64,000 nt of DNA from Mobilicoccus caccae (GTDB lineage: Bacteria; Actinomycetota; Actinomycetes; Actinomycetales; Dermatophilaceae). Shown here piece by piece: positions 39,511-49,500 of the stretch. Positions within the stretch are counted from its first letter, which is position 1. Each line of letters starts with the position of its first letter. A program made the translations under genes and the position numbers. Location of the stretch: contig NZ_BSUO01000001.1 in the NCBI RefSeq assembly GCF_030161635.1, positions 3,391,199 to 3,455,198 of the forward strand. The letters are read 5' to 3'. Under the pieces are notes generated by a model. That model saw only the letters and a program-made list of their open reading frames with translations. It was not told the DNA's origin and made no database searches.

Positions 39511-40737
39511 CTACCGGCCGGCGGCGCGATGGGCGGCGTGCAGGCGCGTTCCGGCGATGCACCCGAGGATGAACACCGTCCCGATCGCGGTGAGGACGAC
39601 GGCGTTCGGCGCCCACCACGTGCCGGCCGCGGCGAAGATCGCCCCGAGCGCCATCGGCCCGGTCGCGGCGAGCATGTACCCGGCTCCCTGCGCGAACGCC
39701 GCCAGTGCCGGCACGTCACCGGCGTGGGGCTGATCGGCGATGAAGGTCATGGCGATGCTGAAGCTCGCGCCCTGCGCGAGGCCGATGAGGACGACCCCGA
39801 CGGCGGCGGAGGCGGTTCCGAACCCGAGGAGGGTAACGCCGAGGGCCTGACCGCCGTACACGAGCGCCAGGAAGGGCACGGCTCGCGCTCCCGTCGCGAA
39901 GCGTGGGGCGAGGAACGCGCCCGGCAGGCCGAGCAGCGAGAACAGGCCGAGCAGGAGCCCGGCTCCCGCCTCGCTGTGACCGGCGGCGGTGAGTTGGTCG
40001 GGCAGCCAGGTGAGCAGGCTGTAGTACACGAGCGACTGCAGACCCATGAACACGGTGATCACCCAGGTCATGGGCCGGACGACGACGGTGCCCATGCCGG
40101 TGGGAGGCGCCGCGCGGGTGTCCCGTGGCGGGCTGTGCCGCAGCACCGGCCACCACCAGGCCAGGGTAAGGATCGCGGGCAGGGCCCAGATCCCGACGGC
40201 GAACTCCCACGACCAGCCGGCCCGGGTCTGCAGCGGAGCGGTCAGCGCGGACCCCACGGCACCGGAGACCTGGATCACGGCCGTGTACAGGCCCATGAAC
40301 AGGGCGACGCGGCCGGCGAAGCGGGCGCGGATCAGGGCGGGAACCAGGACGTTGCCGACGGCGATGCCGCTGCCGACGAGCACCGCCCCGACGAAGAACG
40401 TCCAGGTCAACCCTGCACTGCGCAGGACGATGCCGGCGAGCAGAGGGATGAGCACGGCGGGCATCGCGCGCTCGAGGCCCCACCGGGCGATGAGGAAGGG
40501 CGCGAGGAAGGCGAAGACGCCGAAGCAGATCAGCGGTAGTGAGGTGGTGGCGCCGGCGGCGAACTCCGAGAGTCCCAGGTCGTCGCGGACGGTGGCGAGC
40601 GCCGGCGGCACGGCCGTGATGGGCGAGCGCAGCAGGAGCGTCACGCCGAACAACCCGATGACGAGCAGCCCCCGCCTCGCAGGAATCCCGTGCGAGCCAT
40701 CCCCTACCCCGCTCTCTCGACGACGGCACCGCACCAC
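39511..40737 (-). CDS. MFS transporter, CynX/NimT-like
   Basis: 12-TM major facilitator, 408 aa, resembling the cyanate/2-nitroimidazole transporter group (LLLRSPITAVPPALATVRDDLG in TM1 and the following loop; FVGAVLVGSGIAVGNVLVPALI). Substrate unknown. The start is weakly supported: GTG 40737 (MVRCRRRES...) lies inside or next to the upstream GAP-family ORF, and no good ribosome site is seen. TM1 begins near 40670, so the true start may be a little downstream. It follows the GAP-family gene on the same strand. Confidence 0.85.
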   Translation of the reverse strand: MVRCRRRESGVGDGSHGIPARRGLLVIGLFGVTLLLRSPITAVPPALATVRDDLGLSEFAAGATTSLPLICFGVFAFLAPFLIARWGLERAMPAVLIPLLAGIVLRSAGLTWTFFVGAVLVGSGIAVGNVLVPALIRARFAGRVALFMGLYTAVIQVSGAVGSALTAPLQTRAGWSWEFAVGIWALPAILTLAWWWPVLRHSPPRDTRAAPPTGMGTVVVRPMTWVITVFMGLQSLVYYSLLTWLPDQLTAAGHSEAGAGLLLGLFSLLGLPGAFLAPRFATGARAVPFLALVYGGQALGVTLLGFGTASAAVGVVLIGLAQGASFSIAMTFIADQPHAGDVPALAAFAQGAGYMLAATGPMALGAIFAAAGTWWAPNAVVLTAIGTVFILGCIAGTRLHAAHRAAGR

Positions 40738-40822
40738 GGACCCGCCCGAGGAACGGTAACGGCAACCACCGACACCGCACTCCGGGGGTGGCGCGGGGAG
40801 ACGCAGCGCGGAGGGACCAGCC

Positions 40823-41560
40823 CGCGCAGGAGGAGAAGTGGAGCAGTTCGAGTCGTTGCGCCGCGTCGGCGGCGAGCAGGAATCCGACGATGCCGAGGAC
40901 CCAGCCGAGCATCTCGGCGGCGTTGCGGGTGAGCCAGGCCCCGAGGCGGGCGAGGAAGGGTTCGACGGCGCGATGTGCCACGAGCCGGAGGACGAGCAGC
41001 ACCGACGCGGGGGCGGTCATCACGACGACGTACGCGGCGAGCGTCCCTCCGACGGCGAGCGGGCCGAGGTTCGCCGCGGTGATGATCCCGACGGCGCCGA
41101 GGTAGGGCAGCATCGAGGCGACCTCGACCAGACCGGCCGCGAGCGCCACCGCCATCACGACTCCCGCCCGCGGTTTCTCGCCGACCAGCGCCTCCGTCCA
41201 CCGCTCACGACGCGTCGGCCCGGTCGTCGTCCGCCTGGCTCGGCGCTCGGCGATGTGCTTCTTGTCGAAGCGGAAGCTCAGCGCGAACAGCCCGACACCC
41301 ACCGCCAACTGCGCGTAGGTGAGGAGTCCGCCGTCGTCGAGGCCGCTGAAGATCCGCTGGAGACCCGCCGCGCCGACGACGAGGACGACCCCGACGAGCC
41401 AGTAGAACCCGGCGATCGTCGCGAGGTAGCCGAGCAGCGCGGCGACCCGCACCCGTGCCTGGATCAGCATGAACACGGGGATTCCGAGCGTGCCGAAGCT
41501 CGTGCTGTCGACGAGGGCGAGCGCCGCGAGGGCGGCTGCGGTGGCGGCGACGGTGTCCAT
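40823..41560 (-). CDS. GAP (Sap/LysE-like) membrane protein, 3' end unresolved
   Basis: N-terminal region MDTVAATAAALAALALVDST and six to seven hydrophobic segments match the GAP family (Mycobacterium Sap, sulfolipid-addressing protein), related to small-molecule exporters. Family similarity ends near 40823 (RLELLHFSS); after that the frame has no stop and would run to 39716 through the MFS gene in another frame, giving 614 residues. That is not credible. An indel like others here, or a lost stop, is likely; a shift of one base would end it at 40704. ATG 41560 has GGAG upstream. Divergent from the TetR gene, which probably controls it. Confidence 0.7.
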
Positions 41561-41582
41561 CTCGGAGCTCCGATCGTGAGGT

Positions 41583-41631
41583 TTTTTAGAACGGTCGCAC
41601 GAAAACAGATCTAGAGCAAGTGTGCTAAAAA
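41583..41631. promoter_or_regulatory. Candidate TetR operator region
   Basis: In the 77-bp gap between the divergent GAP and TetR genes, TTTTTAG (41583-41589) and CTAAAAA (41625-41631) form inverted arms, with the small palindrome AGCA-AGTG-TGCT inside the right half. It is the AT-richest stretch nearby and overlaps both promoters. Confidence 0.5.
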
Positions 41632-41637
41632 GGGGAG

Positions 41638-42264
41638 GTGCCCAAGATCGTCGATCACGCCGCCCGCCGCGAGGAGCTCGCTGCCGCCGTCTGGCGCCTG
41701 GTGGGACGTGAGGGCATCGCCGGCGCCACCGTGCGCGCCGTGGCCGCCGAGTCCGGCTGGTCGATGGGGGCGATCCGGCACTACTTCTCCACGCACGACG
41801 AACTCCTCCGGTTCGCCCTGGAGGTCATGACGAGGCGGATCAGCGAGCGGGTGTTGGCGCTGTACGCCGACTACCGCTCGGGTGACGTCGAGCGTGCCCG
41901 GCGGGCGCTGGAGCAGCTCCTCCCGATCGACCAGGACCGCACCGTCGAGGTGGTGGTGTGGCTCGGATTCATGACCCGCGCGCGCATCGACCCCGACCTC
42001 GACGAGGTCCGCCTCGAGGGCTGGCGGGGAGAGCGGTTCATCTGCCGCGCCGCCGTCGCCGACGCCACCGCAACTCCCCTGCCGACCTCACTGGAGGCGG
42101 AGCTCGAGCCGACCCTGGAGGCCGCCGCGGCGCGTGTCCATCTGGGCATCGACGGCCTCAGCATCCAGGCCGCGATCTACCCGGAGTTCTGGCCGGCCGA
42201 CGAGCAGCGCGCCACGATCGCCCGGATCCTCACCGAGGCCACGACCGGCCTCGATGCCACCTGA
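41638..42264 (+). CDS. TetR-family transcriptional regulator
   Basis: 208 aa. The N-terminal HTH covers residues 8-55 (KIVDHAARREELAAAVWRL; AAESGWSMGAIRHYF), followed by a TetR_C-type ligand domain. GTG 41638 starts the family-typical VPKIVDHAARR, with GGGGAG immediately before it (0-1 nt), again suggesting a leaderless message. Likely represses itself and the divergent GAP/MFS genes; ligand unknown. Confidence 0.9.
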   Translation: MPKIVDHAARREELAAAVWRLVGREGIAGATVRAVAAESGWSMGAIRHYFSTHDELLRFALEVMTRRISERVLALYADYRSGDVERARRALEQLLPIDQDRTVEVVVWLGFMTRARIDPDLDEVRLEGWRGERFICRAAVADATATPLPTSLEAELEPTLEAAAARVHLGIDGLSIQAAIYPEFWPADEQRATIARILTEATTGLDAT

Positions 42265-42281
42265 AGTGACACCGGAGCGCG

Positions 42282-43578
42282 TCAGCGGGCAGGTGGGATG
42301 CCGGTGCGGGTGCCCATCTGCCGGAACGAGGGCAGAGCGAGTGGCGCGAGGGAGGCGACGAAGTACAGCAGCCCCACGACGAGGAGGGCGGCGGCCACTC
42401 CGAATCCGCTCACCAGGCCACCGGCCATCACCCCTCCGAACGGCATGAGTCCCCATGCCAGCGCCGCCACCAGCGAGGACACCCGCCCGACGAGGGCCCG
42501 TGGCACGCGCTCGAACTCCACGGCCGCGATGATCGGGTTGAGGAACCCCGAGGCGAACCCGGCCACCGCCAGCACGCCGAGCACGGCGGACAGCGGCACG
42601 TCGAACGCCATCACCCCGAATCTGGGGAACCCGGTGAGGATGAACGCGATCGTGTAGACGGCCAGCCGCGGGCATGCGGTGCCCGACGACGGTCGCGATG
42701 AGCGACCCGAGGACGGACGCCCCGGTCATCACCGCGAAGACCAACCCCAGGCGATCCGCCCCGTAGCCGTGGTGCACCGCCCACACGGGCGCGAGGACCG
42801 CGGCCCATGCCTGGTCGAACAGGTTGGTCACCGCCACCATCAGCGCGATGGCCAGCAGCACGGGGTCGCGGCGCAGGAAGGTCCATCCGTCGCGGAGCTG
42901 GGCGAGGTAGCCATCGGCGCCCGTCTCCTCCTGCGCCCCCTCCGCCACGCCCGGCTCCGCCGCTTCGGCCACCGCGACATGCCGCACGAACGGCCCGACG
43001 CCGAACCCGATGAGCAGGCCCGACAGCGCGAATCCGACCGCCGTCACGGCCACCGCGTTCGGTGCACCGATGCCCGCGATGAGCGCACCTCCACCCGCCA
43101 GGCCCACGGTGGAGGCGAGACGTTCGGTCGTCCCGGCCACACCCGTCACCCGCTCGAGCGGCTGCCCACCGGCCTCCGCCACCGACGGCACGAGCGCGTA
43201 CTTCGCGGCGTCGGCCGGACCACGCAGCAACCCCTCGAGGCCGGCGAGCACCAGCAGCATGGGGAACGACAGCCACCCGAGCCCGAAGAAGATCGGGATG
43301 CACGCGGTGACGAGCGCGCTGGCGAGATCCAGCACGAGGGCGGCGCGCGCCGGCCCCACGCGGTCGAGCACCGGCCCGGCGAACGCCTTGGACAGGATCA
43401 TCGGGGCGAGTTGCACGAACGTGACGAGCCCCGTCTGGGTCGCACTGCCCGTGGTGGTGAGGACGAACCACGGGATCGCGATGCTCGACAAGCGGCTGCC
43501 GACCACCGACACGACGTCGGCCACGGCCCAGGTCGCGAACACGCGCCGCCTCGGTCGGGTCGTCGGGGCGGTGGTCAC
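42282..43578 (-). CDS. MFS exporter (enterobactin-exporter/EntS-like), one 2-bp frameshift
   Basis: A 12-TM permease, 432 aa restored: VFATWAVADVVSVVGSRLSSIA in TM1, VTNLFDQAWAAVLAPVWAV in the middle. Two frames match the same family: 43578 down to about 42670, and 42665 to 42282 (after MMAFDVPLSAVLGVLAVAG). Adding CG to the CG repeat at 42665-42671 (reading RMPARLAVYTIAF) joins them. Start GTG 43578 with AGGAA at 7 nt. Lies 47 bp after egtD in the same direction; no siderophore genes are present, so a drug or metabolite exporter is as likely. Confidence 0.82.
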
Positions 43579-43625
43579 GGTCGTTCCTCGGTCTCGTCGT
43601 CGTGGGGGACCGCTCCTGGCCCAGA

Positions 43626-44621
43626 TCATCGGGGCATGGACACCTGCGCGAGGCAGAGCGCGAAGTCACCGTCGGGATCGGTCCATGTGCCGGCCGGCTC
43701 GAACCCCGCTGCCCGCAGCTCTCGCATGACTCCCTCCATGCGGAACTTGGTGGAGATCTCCGTGCGAATCTCCTCCCCTTCGGCGAAGTCGAGGGACAGC
43801 TCGAGAGCGGTCAGGTGCACGCGCATCGGCCGCGTCGCTCGCAGCCGCATCTCGATGCGCTCGTGCTCGGCATCCCAGACCGCGCGGTGTTCGAACGCAT
43901 CGGCGTCGAAGTCGCCCCCGAGTTCGCGGTCGAGGACGTGCAGGACGTTGCGGTTGAACTCCGCGGTGACGCCTGCGGCGTCGTCATAGGCGGCCACGAG
44001 CCGGGCGGGGTCCTTGACGAGATCGGCGCCGAGCAGCAGTGAGTCCCCGGCGACGAGGCCGCCGCGCAGTCGGGTGAAGAAGTCGTGGCGCTCATCCGGG
44101 TCCAGGTTGCCGATGGTGCCGCCCAGGAAGGCAACGAGCCGCGTTCCGCCCGTGGGGATCTCGCCGAGGTGGTGGTCGAAGTCGCCCACGACGCCGTGCT
44201 GGTCGAGCCCGGGGTACTCAGCGGCCAGGGCGTCCATCGCCTCGCGCAGCGCATCGGCACTGACGTCGAAGGGCACGTACCGGCGCAGCCCCGGCGCCAT
44301 CGCGTCGAGCAGCAGCCGGGTCTTCTCACTCGCCCCCGAACCGAGTTCGACGAGCACGTCCGCGCCGGCGGCCTGCGCGATCTCGTCGGCGCGCTCGCGC
44401 AGGATCGCGGCCTCGGCGCCCGTGGGGTAGTACTCCGGCAGCCGAGTGATCTCGACGAACAGCTCACTCCCCCGGGCGTCGTAGAAGTACTTGGGCGGCA
44501 ACGTTCTCGGCGACGCCGTCAGCCCGGTATGAACCTCCTCGCGCATCGCCGCACGCAGGTCGTCGGGGCCGAGGTGGACGTCGATCGTCGTGCGGTCCGT
44601 CGTGGTCTTCTGGGCGGTCAC
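43626..44621 (-). CDS. egtD: L-histidine N-alpha-methyltransferase
   Basis: Trimethylates histidine to hercynine with three SAM, the first step of ergothioneine synthesis. 331 aa, usual length. It shows LPPKYFYDARGSELFVEIT, VLVELGSGASEKTRLLLDA (SAM loop), FLGGTIGNLDPDER, and the active-site tail region EISTKFRMEGVMRELRAAGF. It appears complete and in frame. GTG 44621 has AAGGAG at 6 nt. It is the only intact egt gene in the window; the preceding genes of the cluster are fused or missing. Confidence 0.96.
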   Translation of the reverse strand: MTAQKTTTDRTTIDVHLGPDDLRAAMREEVHTGLTASPRTLPPKYFYDARGSELFVEITRLPEYYPTGAEAAILRERADEIAQAAGADVLVELGSGASEKTRLLLDAMAPGLRRYVPFDVSADALREAMDALAAEYPGLDQHGVVGDFDHHLGEIPTGGTRLVAFLGGTIGNLDPDERHDFFTRLRGGLVAGDSLLLGADLVKDPARLVAAYDDAAGVTAEFNRNVLHVLDRELGGDFDADAFEHRAVWDAEHERIEMRLRATRPMRVHLTALELSLDFAEGEEIRTEISTKFRMEGVMRELRAAGFEPAGTWTDPDGDFALCLAQVSMPR

Positions 44622-44711
44622 GGGCTGCTCCTTCGCGGGAATGGTGCACATGCGGCAGTGGTGTGGGGGTGGGACGTGGGTGTGCTGCCGAGCGGGCGGG
44701 TGGGGATGTCG

Positions 44712-45611
44712 TCAGTCGTCCGCGCTCGGTGGGGCCGCCCCTGTCGGGGTTGTGCGGATGCCACCGCCGACGGCGACGACGAGGTGATCGGCGGGCAGTT
44801 CGTCCCAGTCGTCGCCGTCGTCCGACGGTTCCGAGGCGAGGAGCACGCCGTCGTGGCCGCGCCGCGCCCACATCGCCTCGCCGGAGGTGACCGCCGCGAG
44901 CGCATCGCCGTCGGTGGCCAGCAGTGTGAGCCGGCCACCGCCGCAGGTGGACAGCGCCCGGACCGCCTCGACCAGACCCTCACCCAACCCGGCACCGTCC
45001 GCCCACGCAGCGGCGGCGACGCCGAAGACGAGCGCGGAGTCGACCGGCGCCGCGGCCTCGGTCACCTCGAGCACCCCCGCCGACAGCTCGCGTCGGGCTC
45101 GTGGCCAGTCGAAGAGCTTGCCGTTGTGGCTGAACAAGGGCGTAGTCGACGGGCCGGGGTGGGGCGTCGACGTCGCCGGTCGGTCGTCTGCGGTTCGGTG
45201 TGGGCGTCCGGGGCGGGTCGAGCGCCCGCCAGATCGCCTGTCTCGTCGAGGGCGTACCCGGTTTACTCCCCCGCCAGGGTGGGCGCGGTCCTCCCGCATG
45301 TCGCGGATCGCGGTGGAGGTGTCTGGTGCGGGCGGGGAGCTGAGCTCGACCTGCCCACCGGGTTCGAAGGTGAGGCGGCTCTCGCGGGGTGGACGCCCGG
45401 CGGCGAGGCACCGCTCCCGCAGGAGCGCGAGGGGGATGGGACGTTCCGGCTCGGCCGGATCGACGACGATCCATTCGAGTTCGATGCCGACCCGTCCCGG
45501 TGGGCCGGTCTTGAAGCAGATCCCGGAGACGTATCCGTGGACATCCATCGGCGTCCCGGCGCAGGAGTCGTGCCGGAACGATGTCGCGGGTCGGGTTGTC
45601 GGCTGGGCCAT
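44712..45611 (-). pseudogene. Fusion remnant: egtA N-terminus joined to egtC C-terminus
   Basis: One 299-aa frame whose ends belong to different genes. Residues about 20-105 match EgtA, the ergothioneine-type gamma-glutamylcysteine ligase (GICFKTGPPGRVGIELEWIV; LTFEPGGQVELSSPPAPD). Residues about 158-299 match the C-terminal half of EgtC, the class II glutamine amidotransferase (LFSHNGKLFDWPRARREL; DSALVFG; EAMWARRGHDGVLLASEP). The middle (about 108-157, plus-strand 45140-45290) is Arg/Pro-rich and matches neither. The rest of egtA, all of egtB and the N-terminal nucleophile of EgtC (about 3 kb) are absent. The product can hardly be active as either enzyme. It is real deletion, or assembly collapse. 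Start ATG 45611. Confidence 0.75.
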
Positions 45612-45792
45612 CTGAACTCCCGGTGTCGTGAGGTCGCGCCGACCACCTTGCCCCACCGTTTCGTCGATGTCCTGTCGGACGGCTTGGCAGTCCACACGAC
45701 AGTCGGCCCCGATCACGCTGTCCGGCCGTAGCCCCGGCCGATCGATCTCGTCCGGGAGGTCGAGTTCCCGCGGACGAGCGGTGATCACCGTG

Positions 45793-46139
45793 TCAGTGCA
45801 GGTCGAGGACCTGTCGGATACCGCGATCGACCTCCACCATGAGTGGCGGACTCAGCCGGCCGGCGGGATGAGGGTCGAGGTCACGGCGATCCACGGTGGC
45901 GAGCGCCGTCACATTGACCACCGAGTCCTTCTGCAACCCAGTCATGACCGCAGGCAGGAAGACATTGCCCGGCAGGGCGGCGAGTTCCGTGTTCGACGTC
46001 AGGACCACCACGACGGTCGTCGCCAGGCGCGACCTGTTGTACGAGTCGGCCTGCAGGATGAGGACGGGTCGACGCTTCGCCGGGGACTCCCCTGGGGCTC
46101 GCCGAGGTCGCACCAGTGGACGTCGCCGCGATTCACCAT
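45793..46139 (-). CDS. mazF: MazF-type endoribonuclease toxin (one frameshift)
   Basis: A PemK/MazF mRNA interferase, 115 aa restored. ATG 46139 (MVNRGDVHWCDLGEPQG) overlaps the antitoxin stop by 7 nt. VNRGDVHWCDLGEP is the typical first strand, followed by RRPVLILQADSYNRSRLATTVVV with conserved Arg, then LPGNVFLP and GLQKDSVVNVTALATVDR with the Ser/Asp of the family. The frame breaks in the C run 46089-46092; one base gives GESPAKRRPV. In this sequence as read the toxin would be untranslated. TA pair, stress or persistence role by family. Confidence 0.85.
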
Positions 46140-46378
46140 TCCGCACCAGGGCCGGAGAGTCGCCGTCGACCCGCAGCGACCGCACCCGTGGTCGAGTCGT
46201 CTCCGCCTATCAGATCGGCCACGGCGTCGATCGCGGTCGTGAGGTCGCTGGACTCCAGCTCAGCGGCGTAGCGCTCTGCGGCGGCGGAGTAGAACTGAGA
46301 CCGGTTCAACCCATGTTTCGCCGCGACTGCTTCGACTCGCGCGAAAGTCTCGTCGGGGACAGAGATGGCCGTCTTCAT
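46133..46378 (-). CDS. mazE: MazE-type ribbon-helix-helix antitoxin
   Basis: 81 aa with an RHH fold (MKTAISVPDETFARVEAVAA, then HGLNRSQFYSAAAERYAAEL), which binds the operon promoter and the toxin. TGA overlaps the toxin ATG. The promoter is leaderless: TATACT, a near-consensus -10, lies 7 nt before ATG 46378, so the operon is likely autorepressed. The downstream order antitoxin-toxin is standard. Confidence 0.87.
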   Translation of the reverse strand: MKTAISVPDETFARVEAVAAKHGLNRSQFYSAAAERYAAELESSDLTTAIDAVADLIGGDDSTTGAVAAGRRRLSGPGAEW

Positions 46379-46385
46379 GCTGCCG

Positions 46386-46391
46386 AGTATA
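46386..46391 (-). promoter_or_regulatory. mazEF -10 box
   Basis: TATACT on the minus strand, 7 nt before the antitoxin ATG; leaderless arrangement. Confidence 0.6.
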
Positions 46392-46461
46392 ACGCGGTAT
46401 TCCAGCCTGGGTCGCGGTGACGGAGAGACCCGTCGAGGGCAGCACTCGACGCGCCGGGGAG

Positions 46462-46507
46462 CACGGTGCCTCGACCCGGGACGTCGATCCCGGACCGAGG
46501 CACCGTG
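46462..46507 (-). terminator. Amidohydrolase terminator hairpin
   Basis: A 12-bp perfect stem CACGGTGCCTCG/CGAGGCACCGTG with a nested CCGGGA/TCCCGG stem and 6-nt loop, immediately after the amidohydrolase stop (46514). It separates that gene from mazEF. Confidence 0.8.
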
Positions 46508-46513
46508 GGGCGC

Positions 46514-49500
46514 TCAGTGTTCGCAGCAGGACGTGCGGGACGCCTCGAGCACCTCCGGTGCGTTCCACCAGAACTGCACCGTGCGCGACCGTGACACCGG
46601 CGGCTTGATCCGGTTGCCCCTGCTCGCACCGACGACGCCCGCGAAGGTCCGTCCCGGCCCGGCCGGCGGCAGCCCGGCACCCGCGCCGCCCCGTGCGGCG
46701 GTCGCGGCGTCGGCCTCGGCATAGGGGCGGATCAGGTCCTCCGGCGTGTGCACCCGCCCTCCGACGATCGTGTGGGTGACCTTCGCGGCGTCCTCGATCC
46801 GCTCCAACGGATTGCCGTCCACGACGATGAGGTCGGCCAGCATGCCCGGCTCGACACGCCCGATCGGCTGCGCGAGGAACCGCCCCGCCACGCTCGTCGC
46901 CGTCACCAGCGCATCACGCGCAGAGATCCCGAACCGGGTCATCGCCCGCAGGTTCATGTGCGTGCTCAGAGCCGCGTGATCGATCGGGGAGTCGGTGCCG
47001 GTGATGACGTTGGCGCCCTTGGCCAACATCTCCTTGACCTGCTCGACCTGCGCCTCGAGGCGGGCCAGGTTCACCGGCTGAGTCTCGCCGCCGGCGTCCT
47101 TGACGGTCTTGGCCAGCGCCGCCCGGCGCCACGTGGGATTCAGCCGTCGCGAGCGCTCGTCCTCCACCAGCGACGTGTCGTCCCGGTACAACGCCGTGCT
47201 GTTGAACAGCGTCGGCGTCCGGTACATCCCCGAGGCGGCGAACATGTCGATGACGTCCTCGTACGCGCCGCCGGTGTTGAGGATCGTCCGGCTGTACCCG
47301 AAGCGGTTGGTCGCCCCGATGTGCTCGGTCTGATCGGCGCCGAACGCCATTGGCGGGAAGTGGTAGTGCGACGTGATCGGCATCCCGTGCCGGTGTCCCC
47401 ACTGCGTGGCCCGCTTGTGCCATGTGACCGGCAGTCGCACGTAGGCCTTGAGCAGGTCGTACTGCAATGCCCGGGCCCGCTCGAGTTCGAGCCCGAGCTG
47501 GGCGTCGCTGAACGTGGGCCGCATGAAGTTGTAGTAGATCCGCGGGCCGTCGATCGCCTCGCCCGTGCCGAGGTAGCGCGGGCCGACCCGGGCACCGGAC
47601 TGGATCGCCTCCCGCTCCTCGCACATGTGGTAGGCGGGGCTGCCCGGCGAGCGGGTCGTCGTGATGCCGTAGGCCAGCCACAGCCGACCCTGCCGGTTGC
47701 CGAAGGCGTACCCGGCCATCTCGCGGTGGTGATGGGCATCGACGATGCCCGGCATGACGAACCGGTCGGAGGCGTCGATCCGGCGGCCGGCGCGACGCCC
47801 GGCGCGGTGCGGCTCGACCGCGACGATCTTCTGACCGCGCACGACGATGTCGACGTTCCTGCGCGCCGTCTTCGCCACGCCGTCCCACATGCGTCCGGCG
47901 TGGATGACGAGGTCGCCGCCCTCGGCGCGCGAGTCGTGACCACTGTGGTTACGCCAGCTCAGCGGCACCTTCCACGCGCGGCCCCCGGACCCGTCGGCGC
48001 GCACCGTGCGCAACACACCGCCCGCGAGGTAGGCGATCGTCGTGGAGTCACCGGCCCACGTCGGCGCGTCGCTCACGTGGTCGGTGATGCGCCGCGCGGC
48101 CCCCTTCGGTGTCCCGTCGCGCTCGACGTCGATCACCCAGAGCACGCTCTCCATGGCGAACACGAGCTTGGATCCGTCGGGCGACCACACCGGTCCGTCG
48201 TCGCCGCGGGTCTGGATCGAGCGGTCCGGAGCCGCCTCCACGTACCGCGCCCGGCCGGTGCGGCGGTCGACGAACAGGAACGTCGACAACCCCTCGCGGT
48301 AGCGGGCCGACCGTGGCCGCACGGCCGCGAGCGCGATGGTGCGTCCGTCCGGCGACCAGCTCGGACGCCCCGGCTCGAACGTGGCCTCGAAGACCCGCTG
48401 GATGTCGCCGCTGCCCACCTCGACCGTCCACAGGCCGCCGTCCTGGTCGAGGAAGGCGATCTCGCTGCCGTCGGGCGACCAGCGCACCGAGAGCGCCGCC
48501 TGCTCGGTCAGGTGCGTGACCTGGGTGTCTTTACCGGAGTCCAGGTCGCGGATCCACACGTTGAGCGATCCCGAGCGGTCGGTGCAGTACGCGAGGCGCT
48601 TGCCGTCGGGCGACCAGTCGGGGTCGCAGTACCACCACGTGGTGTCCTCGAAGATCGCCTTCGGCCTGCCTCCCAACGGCATCGTCCACAGGTCGCCGAG
48701 GGCGCGGAACGCCACCGTCTTCCCGTCCGGGGAGAGGACGGGGCTGCCGATACCGATGACCGGCTTGGACGCCGTGCCGGCCAGGTCACGCGGCCGCTTG
48801 CGGTAGCGCGCCGGCTGCACGGCCAGGGCCATGGTGAACCCGATGCTGCCCGGCGCCCCGGTGGCGGCGCCCCGCGCGGGGAGCACCCGATCGCGGATGC
48901 GCCCGTCGGCCGTGTAGAGGAACCGGCCGCGCGGGCCGAAGCTCACGCGGAAGGGGTAGACGGTCTCCCCTCCACCAGCGGCGCGTCGCCCCGCATCAGG
49001 GAGTTCTGTCCGGCGCGGAACAGGTGGTAGACCACCGTGGCGCCGTCGGGGGTGAACTGCGGCTGGGAGATCTCGTCGCCCTTCCTGCCCTCCACCAGGG
49101 TCGTCCGGGCGCCACTGGCGACCGTGACCGCCTCGATCTTCGTCTTGGCGACGACGAACGCGATCCGCTTGCCGTCGGGCGACCACGTCGGCTCGTACTC
49201 CTCGGCGTCGGTCTGCGTGACCACGGCGATGCGTCCGGTGCGGGTGTCGTAGGTGTAGATGCCGTAGCTGCCCCGCACGTCGGAGGAGAACGCGAGGTAG
49301 CGGCCGTCGGGCGACCAGCGGGGCTCGCGGTGGTCGGCCGGACCCGAGGTGAGGCGCCGGCGGCCCGAGCCGTCGGGGCGGATCGTCCACAGGTCGAAGT
49401 TGCCCTCGCGGTAGCCCTGGTAGGCGATGAGCTTTCCGTCGGGCGACCAGTCGGGCTGGGCGATGTCGTCGTAGTCACTGGTCAGGCGGCGCAGCGTGCC

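Noticed and set aside
46748..49030. 760-codon frame antisense to the amidohydrolase
   Set aside because: Shadow of the propeller repeats; no motif or ribosome site.
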